DNA of 64,000 nucleotides from Parahoeflea alexandrii (GCF_027214025.1 NZ_JAPWHB010000002.1:186001-250000), one strand, 5' to 3'. Positions 1 to 7,976 are shown, counted from the first letter of the stretch. Numbers and translations: made by a program. Notes: generated from the sequence alone by a model not told the origin.

Positions 1-464
1 CCGAGGCCCAACTGCATCTCGCGCGCCATCGACGCCCGGTGCTCAAGCGGCTCGGCCACGGCAATGGTAAGGCTTTCCTGCAGCGCTGCCTCGTAATAGA
101 ACCTGTGGGTGGCAGATTGCCGGAACCCGACGCCATCGTAAGGCGGAAAGATCGAGGGGTCGGCGGCATGGGAACTGATGAGCACGCGTCCCTGTGCATC
201 GCGAACGATGTAGGTCAGGAACTCCGAGTGCTCCTTCAGGTTGGCTATCCGCTGCGAAAGTCCTTCTTCCTCGCGGTCTATAATGTCGACAACCGCAAGC
301 GGCAGCAGCCTTTGAGCCGTTTCCTGCAACGCGGAATCGAACACCTCGTCCATTTCATGGCGCAGCAGCGTCGCAGTCACTGTCGCTGTTATGATCCAGA
401 GCAGTGTCACGCCGAGCCCGATGAGGATCGCCAGCCTTGCCTGAAGCGAACGGGGCGCCCTCAT
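1..464 (-). CDS. Sensor histidine kinase, N-terminal part (cut by window edge)
   Basis: The reading frame starts at ATG 464 and stays open to the left edge of the window, so about 154 N-terminal residues are visible. The protein begins with a short basic cytoplasmic end and one membrane helix (about residues 11-35), followed by a predicted periplasmic sensor segment rich in acidic and amphipathic helices. The HAMP, dimerisation and ATPase domains would lie outside the window. The ATG overlaps the stop codon of the response regulator (ATGA at 461-464), so the two are co-transcribed and translationally coupled. This pairing is the basis for the kinase call: the visible part alone carries no kinase motif. 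It is likely the QseC/PmrB type with a small periplasmic loop. The sensed signal cannot be read from the sequence. Confidence 0.8.
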   Translation of the reverse strand, partial: MRAPRSLQARLAILIGLGVTLLWIITATVTATLLRHEMDEVFDSALQETAQRLLPLAVVDIIDREEEGLSQRIANLKEHSEFLTYIVRDAQGRVLISSHAADPSIFPPYDGVGFRQSATHRFYYEAALQESLTIAVAEPLEHRASMAREMQLGL

Positions 465-1120
465 GTGGTCCCCAGCCGGTAGCCGAGGCCCCGCTCCGTC
501 TCGATCACGGAATGGCCGAGCTTCTTGCGCAGGCGGCTCACATGCACCTCGATCGCGTTGCTGTCGATCTCGGTGTCGAAGGAATAGAGCCGCTCTTCAA
601 GCTGCGCCTTGGAAAGCAGCTGCCCCGGACGCTGAACGAAGGCCTCGAAGAGCACCCATTCGCGCGCCGTCAGCGGCACCGCGCGGCCGGTCTTGCGCAC
701 GCTGCGGGCGGCAAGATCTATCTCGAGGTCCCCGAGCCTGATGATGGGATTCGGATTGCCGCTGTAGCGCCGGGCGACGGATCCGATGCGCGCGGACAGT
801 TCCGCAAGGTCAAACGGCTTGACCAGATAGTCATCCGCGCCGGCGTTCAATCCCTCGATCCGGTCGGAAACCTGATCAAGCGCTGTCAGAATGATGACGG
901 GCGTCACATCGCCCTTGGAGCGAAAGGTCCTGAGAAAGGGAATGCCGCGCCCGTCCGGAAGCATCAGGTCGAGCAGCACCAGATCGTAGGCTGCAACCGC
1001 GACGGCGTCGCTCGCCTCGTCAAGCCGCTTGACCCAATCGAGCGAATGGCCGTCGGCGGCAATCTGGTCCCGCACGGCGGAGCCCAGAACCGTGTCGTCT
1101 TCAATCAGGAGTATGCGCAT
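461..1120 (-). CDS. OmpR/PhoB-family response regulator (QseB/PmrA-like)
   Basis: A two-domain DNA-binding response regulator of 219 residues. The receiver domain (about 1-115) has the acidic pair in LLIEDD, the phosphoacceptor Asp51 in LLDLMLP, and the conserved Lys in the YLVKPF loop. The C-terminal winged helix (about 125-218) ends in VHVSRLRKKLG and RGLGYRL, typical of the OmpR/PhoB effector domain. I chose ATG 1120 because the receiver fold begins MRILLIEDD; in-frame starts further upstream would add an unrelated tail. It is coupled to the kinase gene by a 4-base overlap. It is divergent from a PepSY gene, and tandem CTGACG/CTGAAG boxes in the divergent region and before two further genes are likely its binding sites. 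Its target set probably is the neighbouring flavin electron-transfer genes (inference). Confidence 0.93.
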   Translation of the reverse strand: MRILLIEDDTVLGSAVRDQIAADGHSLDWVKRLDEASDAVAVAAYDLVLLDLMLPDGRGIPFLRTFRSKGDVTPVIILTALDQVSDRIEGLNAGADDYLVKPFDLAELSARIGSVARRYSGNPNPIIRLGDLEIDLAARSVRKTGRAVPLTAREWVLFEAFVQRPGQLLSKAQLEERLYSFDTEIDSNAIEVHVSRLRKKLGHSVIETERGLGYRLGTT

Positions 1121-1162
1121 GCTGTTCGCCCATGTTGTTCGTGCACTGTCTCGCATTGCCAA

Positions 1163-1180
1163 CTGACGGCAAACTGAAGC
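1163..1180 (+). promoter_or_regulatory. Putative response-regulator box 1
   Basis: CTGACGGCAAACTGAAGC. Two hexamers (CTGACG, CTGAAG) repeat head to tail with an 11-bp period, which is how OmpR/PhoB-family dimers usually bind. The box ends 81 bp before the start codon of the PepSY gene at 1262. The same 18-mer with one or two changes recurs at 1594 and 2129, and a variant lies on the other strand at 1195. Confidence 0.65.
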
Positions 1181-1194
1181 ACCACGGTGTCCAT

Positions 1195-1211
1195 GTTCAG
1201 CCCGCCGTCAG
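1195..1211 (-). promoter_or_regulatory. Putative response-regulator box 2 (autoregulatory)
   Basis: Read on the minus strand this is CTGACGGCGGGCTGAAC, the same CTGACG-N5-CTGAA layout as the three plus-strand boxes but less well matched in the spacer and last bases. It lies 74 bp before the response regulator start codon, so it fits positive autoregulation of the regulator/kinase operon (inference). Confidence 0.5.
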
Positions 1212-1261
1212 CTTCGGGGCGCAGATGAGCCTTCAAGATTCTACTACAGGGAGTATGGAGT

Positions 1262-1537
1262 ATGAGAAAGTCACTGGCCATTCTGTTTCTTTTCACGTCG
1301 CTTGGCGCCACCGGCCTGGCACGCGCCGAGGACGATGATTGCGCCGTGCCTATGGCGCAATGGCAGCCGCGCGAAGCGGTTCAGCGCGTGGCAGCGGAAC
1401 AGGGCGTGACCGTCCGCAGGATCAAGATTGATGACGGCTGCTACCAGATCAAGGGCCGCGACGCATCAGGGCGGAAGGTCGAGATCAAGGTCAATCCGCA
1501 GACGTTGGAAGTCATTGAAATCGAATATGACGATTGA
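1262..1537 (+). CDS. Small exported PepSY-domain protein
   Basis: A 91-residue protein with a signal peptide (about 1-22, ending ARA before EDDD) and one PepSY-like domain covering the rest: an amphipathic helix (REAVQRVAAEQG) followed by strands (VRRIKIDDGCYQIKGRDASGRKVEIKV split over two strands) and a C-terminal strand (VIEIEYDD). PepSY domains are found in secreted or membrane proteins and often occur beside two-component systems and membrane electron-transfer proteins. Two Cys residues (near 28 and 60) could form a disulfide in the periplasm. A GGAG sequence precedes the ATG. The gene is divergent from the response regulator gene and has a regulator box 81 bp upstream, so it likely belongs to the same regulon. 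The biochemical role is unknown; modulation of a sensor or a redox partner is possible. Confidence 0.85.
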   Translation: MRKSLAILFLFTSLGATGLARAEDDDCAVPMAQWQPREAVQRVAAEQGVTVRRIKIDDGCYQIKGRDASGRKVEIKVNPQTLEVIEIEYDD

Positions 1538-1593
1538 GGCCTTGAGGAGTGCCGACGCTGTTGCGCCGCACTCCTTGGTCTGCAGTTTTGTTC

Positions 1594-1611
1594 CTGACGC
1601 CAAGCTGAAGC
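1594..1611 (+). promoter_or_regulatory. Putative response-regulator box 3
   Basis: CTGACGCCAAGCTGAAGC, matching box 1 at 16 of 18 positions. It ends 78 bp before the ATG of the Asp-rich protein gene. A second partial copy lies just downstream on the opposite strand (GGGCGTCAGG at about 1624-1633), forming a 9-bp inverted repeat with the start of this box. Confidence 0.65.
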
Positions 1612-1689
1612 AGAAAGTCTCCGGGCGTCAGGAAACGATAAGGCCCAGGGACGAGGTTCCGGGTGTCGATCAAACCACAGGAGACACCC

Positions 1690-2034
1690 ATGAAGACAAC
1701 CCTTGCCATTCTGACCGCAACCACCGCGCTTGCCGCACTCCTCGCGATCCCGGCAGTCGGCGCGGTCCACTCCGGCCGCACCGGCGATTCCGGCCAGTTG
1801 ACAGCGATGGATAACGCCTCGCCCAACGAACATGGCTATCTGCTCGCCAGCAATGACGACGATGATCACCGGTCAAAGGCCCGATATCGTTCGGATGATG
1901 ACGACGACGATGATGAAGATGACGACGATCATCGCGGCCGGGCAAGCGCAAATCCTGCTCCCGCCGGCTCCGTCTCGCCCCCCAACAACGGTCTCTTCGA
2001 TACCGGCGCGGCATCGCAGGTTCAGGTGAACTGA
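1690..2034 (+). CDS. Exported Asp-rich acidic protein
   Basis: A 114-residue protein of unknown family. Residues 1-25 form a clear signal peptide (basic MKTT, then an Ala/Leu-rich core ending VGA). The mature part is low in complexity: one run of four Asp at about 56-59, a second run of twelve residues that are all Asp except one Glu at about 69-80, each followed by His/Arg (DDHRSK, DDHRGR), then a Pro/Ala/Ser/Asn tail. Such Asp clusters suggest binding of cations (Ca2+, Fe or other metals) or an unfolded acidic region; this is inference. The start was chosen at ATG 1690 after a CAGGAG ribosome site. A response-regulator box ends 78 bp upstream and a strong hairpin follows the stop, so it is probably a single-gene transcript within the same regulon. 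Confidence 0.75.
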   Translation: MKTTLAILTATTALAALLAIPAVGAVHSGRTGDSGQLTAMDNASPNEHGYLLASNDDDDHRSKARYRSDDDDDDDEDDDDHRGRASANPAPAGSVSPPNNGLFDTGAASQVQVN

Positions 2035-2060
2035 CCCGACCCTCGCGCTTGCCTCTCCTC

Positions 2061-2098
2061 AGCCCCGCCATCGTTTGCCGATGGCGGGGCTGCTTCGT
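2061..2098 (+). terminator. Hairpin terminator after the Asp-rich protein gene
   Basis: A 13-bp perfect stem (AGCCCCGCCATCG / CGATGGCGGGGCT) with a 5-nt loop, followed by a weak T-rich stretch (GCTTCGTTC). It separates the Asp-rich gene from the next boxed transcription unit. Confidence 0.75.
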
Positions 2099-2128
2099 TC
2101 CGACCATCGGTCGGCGGCCCGGCCAAAC

Positions 2129-2146
2129 CTGACGGCAAGCTGAAGC
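2129..2146 (+). promoter_or_regulatory. Putative response-regulator box 4
   Basis: CTGACGGCAAGCTGAAGC, the best consensus copy. It ends 79 bp before the ATG of the DUF2271 gene, the first gene of the three-gene electron-transfer operon. The nearly constant distance to the start codon in four units (74-81 bp) supports real regulatory sites. Confidence 0.65.
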
Positions 2147-2225
2147 GAAATCACGAGCTTGTTAAGGAAGGCATCAGGCGCACGGCCGATTGAAGCTTCA
2201 TCAGATCAACTCGTGGAGAAACAGT

Positions 2226-2696
2226 ATGAAATCGATCCTGGCCGCGCTTGCCATCACCACCGCGCTGACACTTCCCGCCACCGCCTGGGCACGGCCGGTG
2301 ACCATCGACACGACGCTGAAGAACTATGGCGGCAACGGCGCCTACCTGGCGATCTACGTGACCGACGCCAAGGGCGTCTACAAGGGCAGCCTCTGGATGG
2401 CCGGCAGCAAGTCGAAATACTACAAGCATCTGAGTGACTGGCAGCGCGCCACCGGCGGAAGCCTGTCCGAGATCAACGGAATCACCGGCGCCAGTGTCGG
2501 CTCGGGCCGCAAACTCTCGATCACCCTCAACCTCGCCGACGCGCTGTTTGACGCCGGCTACCAGGTGCATGTCGATGCCGCCGTGGAGGACATGCGCGAC
2601 AGCCCGTCCGAAGTGGTCGTCCCGCTCACAACCGCTGGCGCCGGCAAGGCAACACAAGGCCGCCGCTATATCGCTTCCTTCGCCTACAAGATGTGA
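2226..2696 (+). CDS. DUF2271 periplasmic protein, candidate flavinylated (FMN) carrier
   Basis: A 156-residue exported protein: signal peptide about 1-22 (ending AWA before RPV), then a DUF2271 domain with the usual LWMAGSKSKYYKHLSDW block (about 57-72). Residues 84-90 read NGITGAS. This resembles the flavinylation sequence used by ApbE transferases, (D)GxSGAT or variants, where FMN is attached by a phosphoester to the last Ser/Thr; here that is Ser90. DUF2271 proteins are known to occur with ApbE and PepSY membrane reductases, and both follow directly here. The start ATG 2226 fits the signal peptide; GTGGAG precedes it. The next gene starts at GTG 2693, overlapping this stop. A role as FMN-bearing electron carrier outside the cytoplasmic membrane is inference but well supported by context. 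Confidence 0.85.
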   Translation: MKSILAALAITTALTLPATAWARPVTIDTTLKNYGGNGAYLAIYVTDAKGVYKGSLWMAGSKSKYYKHLSDWQRATGGSLSEINGITGASVGSGRKLSITLNLADALFDAGYQVHVDAAVEDMRDSPSEVVVPLTTAGAGKATQGRRYIASFAYKM

Positions 2697-4918
2697 GTGC
2701 AACCACGATGATCCGCTCCCTGCACAGATGGCCAGGCCTCGTCGCCGCCGCGCTTCTTCTTGTTCTCAGCCTGTCGGGCGCCGTCCTGTCGGTCTTTCCG
2801 GCACTCGAGACGGTGACGGCGCCTGCGCAGACGGAGGCCGGACTCACCGTCGCTGACCTGACAGCCCGGGTTGTCGCCACCCATCCCGGTGTCGAGCAGA
2901 TCAAGCGTGCGCCATCGGGGCGGATCACCGCCTACTGGTTTGACAATGGTACGCCGGGAGCTGCCGTTGTCGACCCCACGACCGGCCTCGATGCCGGTTC
3001 TGCCGACGCATCGGCCGTCGAACGCTGGATGAAAAACCTGCATCGGTCGCTCTTTCTCGATGACACAGGACGGATTGTTGCGGCCATCGGAGCCGGCGCC
3101 ATGCTGGTCCTGGCCCTTTCCGGAACGGCACTCGTTGTCCGGCGTACCGGCGGTTGGCGCCGGATATTCGCCCCCCTGAAAGGCCCCCTGTCCGGCCGGT
3201 TGCATGTGGAGATCGCCCGGCTCTCCGTCGCAGGGCTGCTGCTGTCTTCGGTGACCGCCCTGTGGATGACGGCATCGACATTCGGGTATCTGCCGGAAGG
3301 CAATGTGACCCCGCCGGTTCCCGATACGGTCAGTGGTGTGAGCGGTTTTGCGGTCACGGACATTCAGGCCCTGCGCACCACGCCGCTGTCGGCGCTGCGG
3401 GAACTGACTTTCCCCTATCCGGACGATCCGACCGACGTCTATACGCTGAAAACCGATGCGGGACAGGGCTACATCGACCAGGGAACCGGCACTCTGCTTG
3501 CCTGGACCGAGCCTGGCCTGTGGGACCAGGTATCGGAAACCATCTACATGCTGCACACCGGCCAGGGTGCCGCGACACTCGGCCTTCTGCTCGGATTGAT
3601 GGCGCTCGGCGTGCCGTTGATGGCGGTGACAGGCATAATCGTCTGGGTGGCCGGACGCCGCGCCCGGCCAAGGCTGCGCGGAAACGCTACTGCTGGCCAG
3701 GCCGATACGGTGCTGCTCGTGGGCAGCGAAGGCGGCAATGTCTGGGGCTTTGCCGCTACACTCCAAGCAGCCCTGACTGCCGCGGGTCAGAAGGTTCATG
3801 CGGCCCCCATGTCGGCATTCGCGCCCGATCGCTACACGCAGGTGGCCCGCATCATCGTCCTCGCCTCAACCTACGGCGATGGCGTGGCGCCCGCCTCGGC
3901 GAAGGGGTTTCTCGACCGCCTTGCCGCCCTGCCCGCGCCCCCGGCCATGCCGCTGGCGATCCTCGGGTTTGGCGACCGCAGTTTTCCTGATTTCTGCGGT
4001 TATGCAAGGCAGGTGGAGCGCGCTGCCGAAGCGAAGGGCTGGACCACGTTTCTGCCAATGGACACGGTCAACCGCCAGTCGCCGCAGGATTTCGCCCGCT
4101 GGGGCCGATTGCTCGGTGCGGCCTTGAACATGCCTCTGGAACTCGACCATCAGCCGGTGGCGCCGAAGACCTCCGCACTCACGCTGGTCTCGCGCCGCGA
4201 CCATGGCGCCGAGGTGCAGGCCCCGACGGCAATCCTGCGCTTCGCCCTGCCGCATGTACCCGTCTGGCGGCGACTGACCGGGCTTGGCGTCTCCCGCTTC
4301 ATGGCGGGTGACCTGCTCGGGATAGTGCCCGCAGGATCACCCGTGCCGAGGTTCTATTCGCTGGCTTCAGGCGTGAAGGACGGCTTTGTGGAAATCTGTG
4401 TCCGCAAGCATCCCGGCGGCCTGTGTTCCGGACAGCTTCTCTCGCTGGAGCCGGGAGAGGTCATCCAGGCCTTCATCCGTCCCAATCCGGGGTTCAGGCC
4501 GGTTCGAGGCAAGAAGCCCGTCATCCTGATCGGCGCCGGCACCGGCATCGGTCCGCTGGCCGGCTTCGCGCGGGCGAACACAAGGCACCGGCCGATGCAT
4601 CTGTGGTTTGGCGCCCGCCACCCCGACAGCGATCTTCTCTATCGCCCCGAGCTCATCGATTGGCACACCGAAGGAAGGCTGACCTCGGTTGCCGCAGCCT
4701 TCTCCCGGACGGAAGCGCGCACCTATGTCCAGGACATCCTGCGCCGCGACCGGGCCAGGGTTGCGCGGCTGATCGCCAATGGCGCACAGGTTCTGGTCTG
4801 CGGTGGCCGCGACATGGCCGCAGGCGTTGCCGAAGCGATGACCGACATCCTGGCTCCGCAGGGCCTGACCCCTGCCAAGCTGAAATCGGAGGGACGATAT
4901 GCCGAAGACGTTTACTGA
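2693..4918 (+). CDS. PepSY membrane domain fused to flavodoxin and NADPH-dependent reductase
   Basis: A 741-residue fusion (or 736 if ATG 2708 is used). Residues 1-330 are a PepSY-associated membrane domain with about four membrane helices. Residues 335-485 are a flavodoxin-like FMN domain (TVLLVGSEGGNVWGF, STYGDGVAP, GFGDRSFPDF). Residues 490-741 resemble cytochrome P450 reductase or sulfite reductase flavoprotein: RFYSLASG near 553 (FAD), GGLCSGQL near 575, GAGTGIGPLAGF near 614 (NADPH), VLVCGGRDMA, and a terminal GRYAEDVY. The layout suggests that cytosolic NADPH electrons pass through FAD and FMN into the membrane part and on to a periplasmic acceptor, here probably the DUF2271 protein. 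It overlaps the previous stop by 4 bases and the apbE start by 20 bases, showing tight coupling. The final electron acceptor is unknown. Confidence 0.88.
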   Translation: MSATTMIRSLHRWPGLVAAALLLVLSLSGAVLSVFPALETVTAPAQTEAGLTVADLTARVVATHPGVEQIKRAPSGRITAYWFDNGTPGAAVVDPTTGLDAGSADASAVERWMKNLHRSLFLDDTGRIVAAIGAGAMLVLALSGTALVVRRTGGWRRIFAPLKGPLSGRLHVEIARLSVAGLLLSSVTALWMTASTFGYLPEGNVTPPVPDTVSGVSGFAVTDIQALRTTPLSALRELTFPYPDDPTDVYTLKTDAGQGYIDQGTGTLLAWTEPGLWDQVSETIYMLHTGQGAATLGLLLGLMALGVPLMAVTGIIVWVAGRRARPRLRGNATAGQADTVLLVGSEGGNVWGFAATLQAALTAAGQKVHAAPMSAFAPDRYTQVARIIVLASTYGDGVAPASAKGFLDRLAALPAPPAMPLAILGFGDRSFPDFCGYARQVERAAEAKGWTTFLPMDTVNRQSPQDFARWGRLLGAALNMPLELDHQPVAPKTSALTLVSRRDHGAEVQAPTAILRFALPHVPVWRRLTGLGVSRFMAGDLLGIVPAGSPVPRFYSLASGVKDGFVEICVRKHPGGLCSGQLLSLEPGEVIQAFIRPNPGFRPVRGKKPVILIGAGTGIGPLAGFARANTRHRPMHLWFGARHPDSDLLYRPELIDWHTEGRLTSVAAAFSRTEARTYVQDILRRDRARVARLIANGAQVLVCGGRDMAAGVAEAMTDILAPQGLTPAKLKSEGRYAEDVY

Positions 4919-5867
4919 TCTCACACGCCACGCGCTCAATGGCGAGACCATGGGTACGCGCTGGTCCGCGCTGTTTCACAAGCCCGCCGATTTCGACGTG
5001 GCCCCGGTTGCCGCCGCGATGGCGGCGGCGGTGAACGAGGTCGACCGGCAGATGTCCACCTGGAAGCCCGACAGCGATCTGATGCGCCTGAATGCCGCGC
5101 CGCCCGGTGTCTGGGTCGAGTGCCCAGAACATCTGATGATCGTGCTGGAGACCGCTATTTCGATTGGCCGGGCTTCCGGCGGAGCCTTTGACATTGGCGT
5201 CGGCGATGCGGTGTCGGCCTGGGGCTTTGGCCCTGCGACTGCGGATCCGGGCCGTATTCAGGCCGCCCTGTCTGAACCCAGACGCCTGGCGCACGATATC
5301 CTGGAGCTAGACCTGTCGGGACGCCGCGTGCGCAAGAGCGCTCCGGTCACTTTGGACCTGTCAGGCATTGCCAAGGGGTACGGTGTAGACCGCCTGACCG
5401 ATGTCGCGAGGCGATTTCAGATCTCCGACGCGCTGCTGTCCATCGATGGAGAATTGCGGGGGATCGGCCTCCAGCCCGATGGCTCGCCCTGGTCGATCGC
5501 GATCGAGGACCCTGATTACTCGGCACGCAAGGCAATGGCGATCGTCGCCCTGGAGGATGCCGCTGTCGCCACCTCGGGTGATTACCGGCACTGGATTGAC
5601 GTCGGCGGCAAGCGGTTGTCCCACACCATGGACCCTTCCCGCGGCGGACCGCTGGCCCGGTCGCCTGCTTCGGTCACCGTATTTGCCGAGACCTGCATGG
5701 CGGCCGATGCCTGGGCAACGGTGCTGATGGTCAAAGGCAGCAGCGAAGGCGTCGAGCTGGCACGTCAGATGCGGCTGAGCGCCCTGTTTGTCGAGCGCGA
5801 CGGCAATGGTCTGCGTCAAACACCGGTCGGGCCACTGTTCGAGCCCGCTGACCGCACCCAGGAGTAG
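4899..5867 (+). CDS. apbE: FAD:protein FMN transferase ApbE
   Basis: A 322-residue ApbE-family enzyme, which uses FAD to attach FMN covalently to Ser/Thr of target proteins with Mg2+. Family blocks are visible: NGETMGTRW (14-22), the TAISIGRASGGAFDIGVG segment split around residue 90, LDLSGIAKGYGVDRL (about 152-166), SIDGELRGIG (about 182), TSGDYRHW (about 225), HTMDPSRGGP (about 241), and CMAADAWATVLMV near the end. The usual GG(E/D/N) block reads DGELRG here. No lipobox or clear signal peptide is seen at the chosen start, so it may be cytoplasmic or exported by another route; export is usual for targets outside the membrane. It is the last gene of the DUF2271/PepSY operon, whose first product carries a candidate flavinylation motif. 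Confidence 0.93.
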   Translation: MPKTFTDLTRHALNGETMGTRWSALFHKPADFDVAPVAAAMAAAVNEVDRQMSTWKPDSDLMRLNAAPPGVWVECPEHLMIVLETAISIGRASGGAFDIGVGDAVSAWGFGPATADPGRIQAALSEPRRLAHDILELDLSGRRVRKSAPVTLDLSGIAKGYGVDRLTDVARRFQISDALLSIDGELRGIGLQPDGSPWSIAIEDPDYSARKAMAIVALEDAAVATSGDYRHWIDVGGKRLSHTMDPSRGGPLARSPASVTVFAETCMAADAWATVLMVKGSSEGVELARQMRLSALFVERDGNGLRQTPVGPLFEPADRTQE

Positions 5868-6440
5868 CCCGGATTTGACTTCTGCTTTGGCGTCGCACGG
5901 TCTCCGGTTCAAGCCAAGCCCTTGCTTTCGCGACGGCAGCACGCCTCACAGTCGATCAAACCCGCCCGCAGCTTCGCTTGCCACAGCGCACTCGGTCCAT
6001 CGACGCTCGGTAAGTCGGCCGAGCCTGCCATACCGTTCTTTGTGCATCTCATGATCCGCAACTTGGAACTCCTTGGGAACCTCAAGTTTGGTTTCAGCGC
6101 CAGGAAGACAAACAGATGCGCGCCCCCGATCTCACCAAACCGGACGGCGGTTGTTTCCGGGTGACCGATTTAAAATCCGATCTGCCCCACGTGACCGCAA
6201 AGATGAAAGCGAAGAAGGGCAGCAACGCCAAAACGGAAACGCATGCCTGGGTCCGGAATGCTGAGCGCCTTCCATCTCCATGCCACCAACTGCAGCCGTG
6301 TAGGCGATCAAAATGCAGTATTGCCCGGAGCCTGACCTTGATGTGGAGCAAACGGGTCCGTTCAAACCGGCTTCACCCAAGCGCCTCCCGTCCCGTATGT
6401 CAGAGGACACCGACAGAGGCTCATTGCCGGGGTGGACTGT
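5868..6440. other. Intergenic region without a supported gene
   Basis: About 570 bases between apbE and the convergent DUF6880 gene. I find no ORF with a convincing start, ribosome site and coding composition on either strand. A near-palindrome around the TTTAAAA at 6170 (ACCGATTTAAAATCCGAT) is present but does not extend into a tRNA or terminator. The region may be decayed sequence. Confidence 0.5.
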
Positions 6441-7877
6441 CTAATCCAGGTATTTCCAGAATCCCTGTTTCTTGCCGTGCTGGTATTTGAGCCTTGCCAC
6501 GTAAGCGTCGTGGGACTCGGCGTTGCCGTGATCATCAACATGGGGAGCAAGAGCTCCACATTCAGCAAGATGCCGCGCCGCGTGCTTGTAGCGGCTGGAT
6601 CGCGCACTTTCGAGCGTGAAATCGATCATGGAGCGCAACAGGATGATTGCTGTGAGCGGATACTTCTCCTGCAGGGCTTCGGCCGCCGGCGGCATCAGTT
6701 CATAGAGGTTGCCATCAAGCTCAGCCTGCCGAGCAGTGACGAGTTTGGCTGCCTCTTCCAGTGACGGCCAGCGCAGGAAAAAAACGAGAGCCTGGTGGAC
6801 ATCCGGGAACGTCTGAGCGTAGCCGTATGCCCTTTCTTCGGCCTCCATGTCATCGAAGTCCGGCAGACGGCGCAGGAAGTCGCGCAAGTGCTGGTCATTC
6901 AGCGATTGCTCGAAGCATGTCCATCGATAGGCCTGTGCCTCCTCTCCGCGCTCCAGGGCTTCGAGCACTTTGACGCGGGCCAGTTGCCATTCGATAGGAA
7001 CGTCGGAACGGTTCCGCGTGTCCACCCTGTCCAGCGCCAGGAGAGCCTCATCAGCTCGTCCGGCCGCAAGCAGGCGGCTGGCAATATCTGCTGCGACCAT
7101 TGGCGCCTTGCGGGTGTTCTCCGGTTGCTGAGCGATATAGGCGTCAACGTCACCAAGGGCATCGGCGATTTCCTGCAAGGCGATGCGGACGGTCAGTTCC
7201 CGATGATTATCGTAGATCTCGTCCTCGTAGACCGGTCCATTGCTGCTCCAGCCGGTGACCTGCCGGTCGTGCTCCGCCAGCTTCTCCGATGGCTCCCTCG
7301 CCCATTGCTCGAAGAGGGCCTTTAGCTGTTCCAACCCGTCCCTGCCGAGCGCCGGCACCATCGCCGCGATCAGCCGGTCATATTGCCCGTAACCATTGTC
7401 CTGCAACGCGGAGAAAATCTTGGCGGCCAGGACATCGGCATTCATACGGGCCAGCTTGGCAATCACCCCGGCATCCGTGCAGGCCTGATGGAAACTCTCG
7501 ATCAGAGAGCCGCTGCCGTCATCAGATCGGGCGAAGATCGAATCTCCCAGAGCCAGGAACTGCCAGATAAGTTCGAAGGCTTCCGTCGGATCATCGGCTG
7601 CAAGCGTCTCGACGATCGCCTTCCGCTGCGTCTCAAGATCCTTCTTAAGCGCCTTCACCTTGCGCCAATTGATGAAAGTGCGGGCGCGCGAAATGCTCAC
7701 GAGCCGTTTCCGGACTTCGCGTGCAACCTCGGCGCCACCGTGATTGCCTGCAAGCTCCATTCGCAATCGTCGCTTATGGGCCGCACTGCCAGTGCTGATC
7801 TCGATCAACAGCTCGGCAAGTCGTGCGGTGCCGAGCGCTTCCAGGTTCTTGGCGTTGAGTGTCGTTTTCGATGCCAT
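6441..7877 (-). CDS. DUF6880 family protein
   Basis: A 478-residue soluble protein whose opening (MASKTTLNAKNLEALG, then LAELLIEISTGSAAHKRRLRMELAG) matches what I know as the DUF6880 family. It is almost wholly alpha-helical with TPR-like helix pairs in the middle (ADIASRLLAAGRADEALLALDRV; WQLARVKVLEALERGEEAQAY), suggesting a protein-binding solenoid. The C-terminus (RHLAECGALAPHVDDHG...YVARLKYQHGKKQGFWKYL) resembles that seen in SWIM-associated helical proteins. No signal peptide, membrane segment or catalytic motif is visible. I chose ATG 7877 since ten extra upstream residues lack family character. It is a single gene near an NYN-domain gene on the same strand, 100 bases apart. Function unknown. 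Confidence 0.75.
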   Translation of the reverse strand: MASKTTLNAKNLEALGTARLAELLIEISTGSAAHKRRLRMELAGNHGGAEVAREVRKRLVSISRARTFINWRKVKALKKDLETQRKAIVETLAADDPTEAFELIWQFLALGDSIFARSDDGSGSLIESFHQACTDAGVIAKLARMNADVLAAKIFSALQDNGYGQYDRLIAAMVPALGRDGLEQLKALFEQWAREPSEKLAEHDRQVTGWSSNGPVYEDEIYDNHRELTVRIALQEIADALGDVDAYIAQQPENTRKAPMVAADIASRLLAAGRADEALLALDRVDTRNRSDVPIEWQLARVKVLEALERGEEAQAYRWTCFEQSLNDQHLRDFLRRLPDFDDMEAEERAYGYAQTFPDVHQALVFFLRWPSLEEAAKLVTARQAELDGNLYELMPPAAEALQEKYPLTAIILLRSMIDFTLESARSSRYKHAARHLAECGALAPHVDDHGNAESHDAYVARLKYQHGKKQGFWKYLD

Positions 7878-7976
7878 ATACAGCCGATACCGATTGCACG
7901 AGGACACTACCCTAACGACAGCGCGAGTCCAAGAAGGTCACCGTCCGGCCGTTGCCAGCCACACGTAAGCCATTGG

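Noticed and set aside
2684-3799. 371-codon open frame on the minus strand
   Set aside because: Antisense to the PepSY/reductase fusion, which is certain from its cofactor motifs.
6150-6200. tRNA-like or attachment-site-like stretch around TTTAAAATCC
   Set aside because: No acceptor stem, D-arm or T-arm can be folded around it; only a short imperfect palindrome is left.
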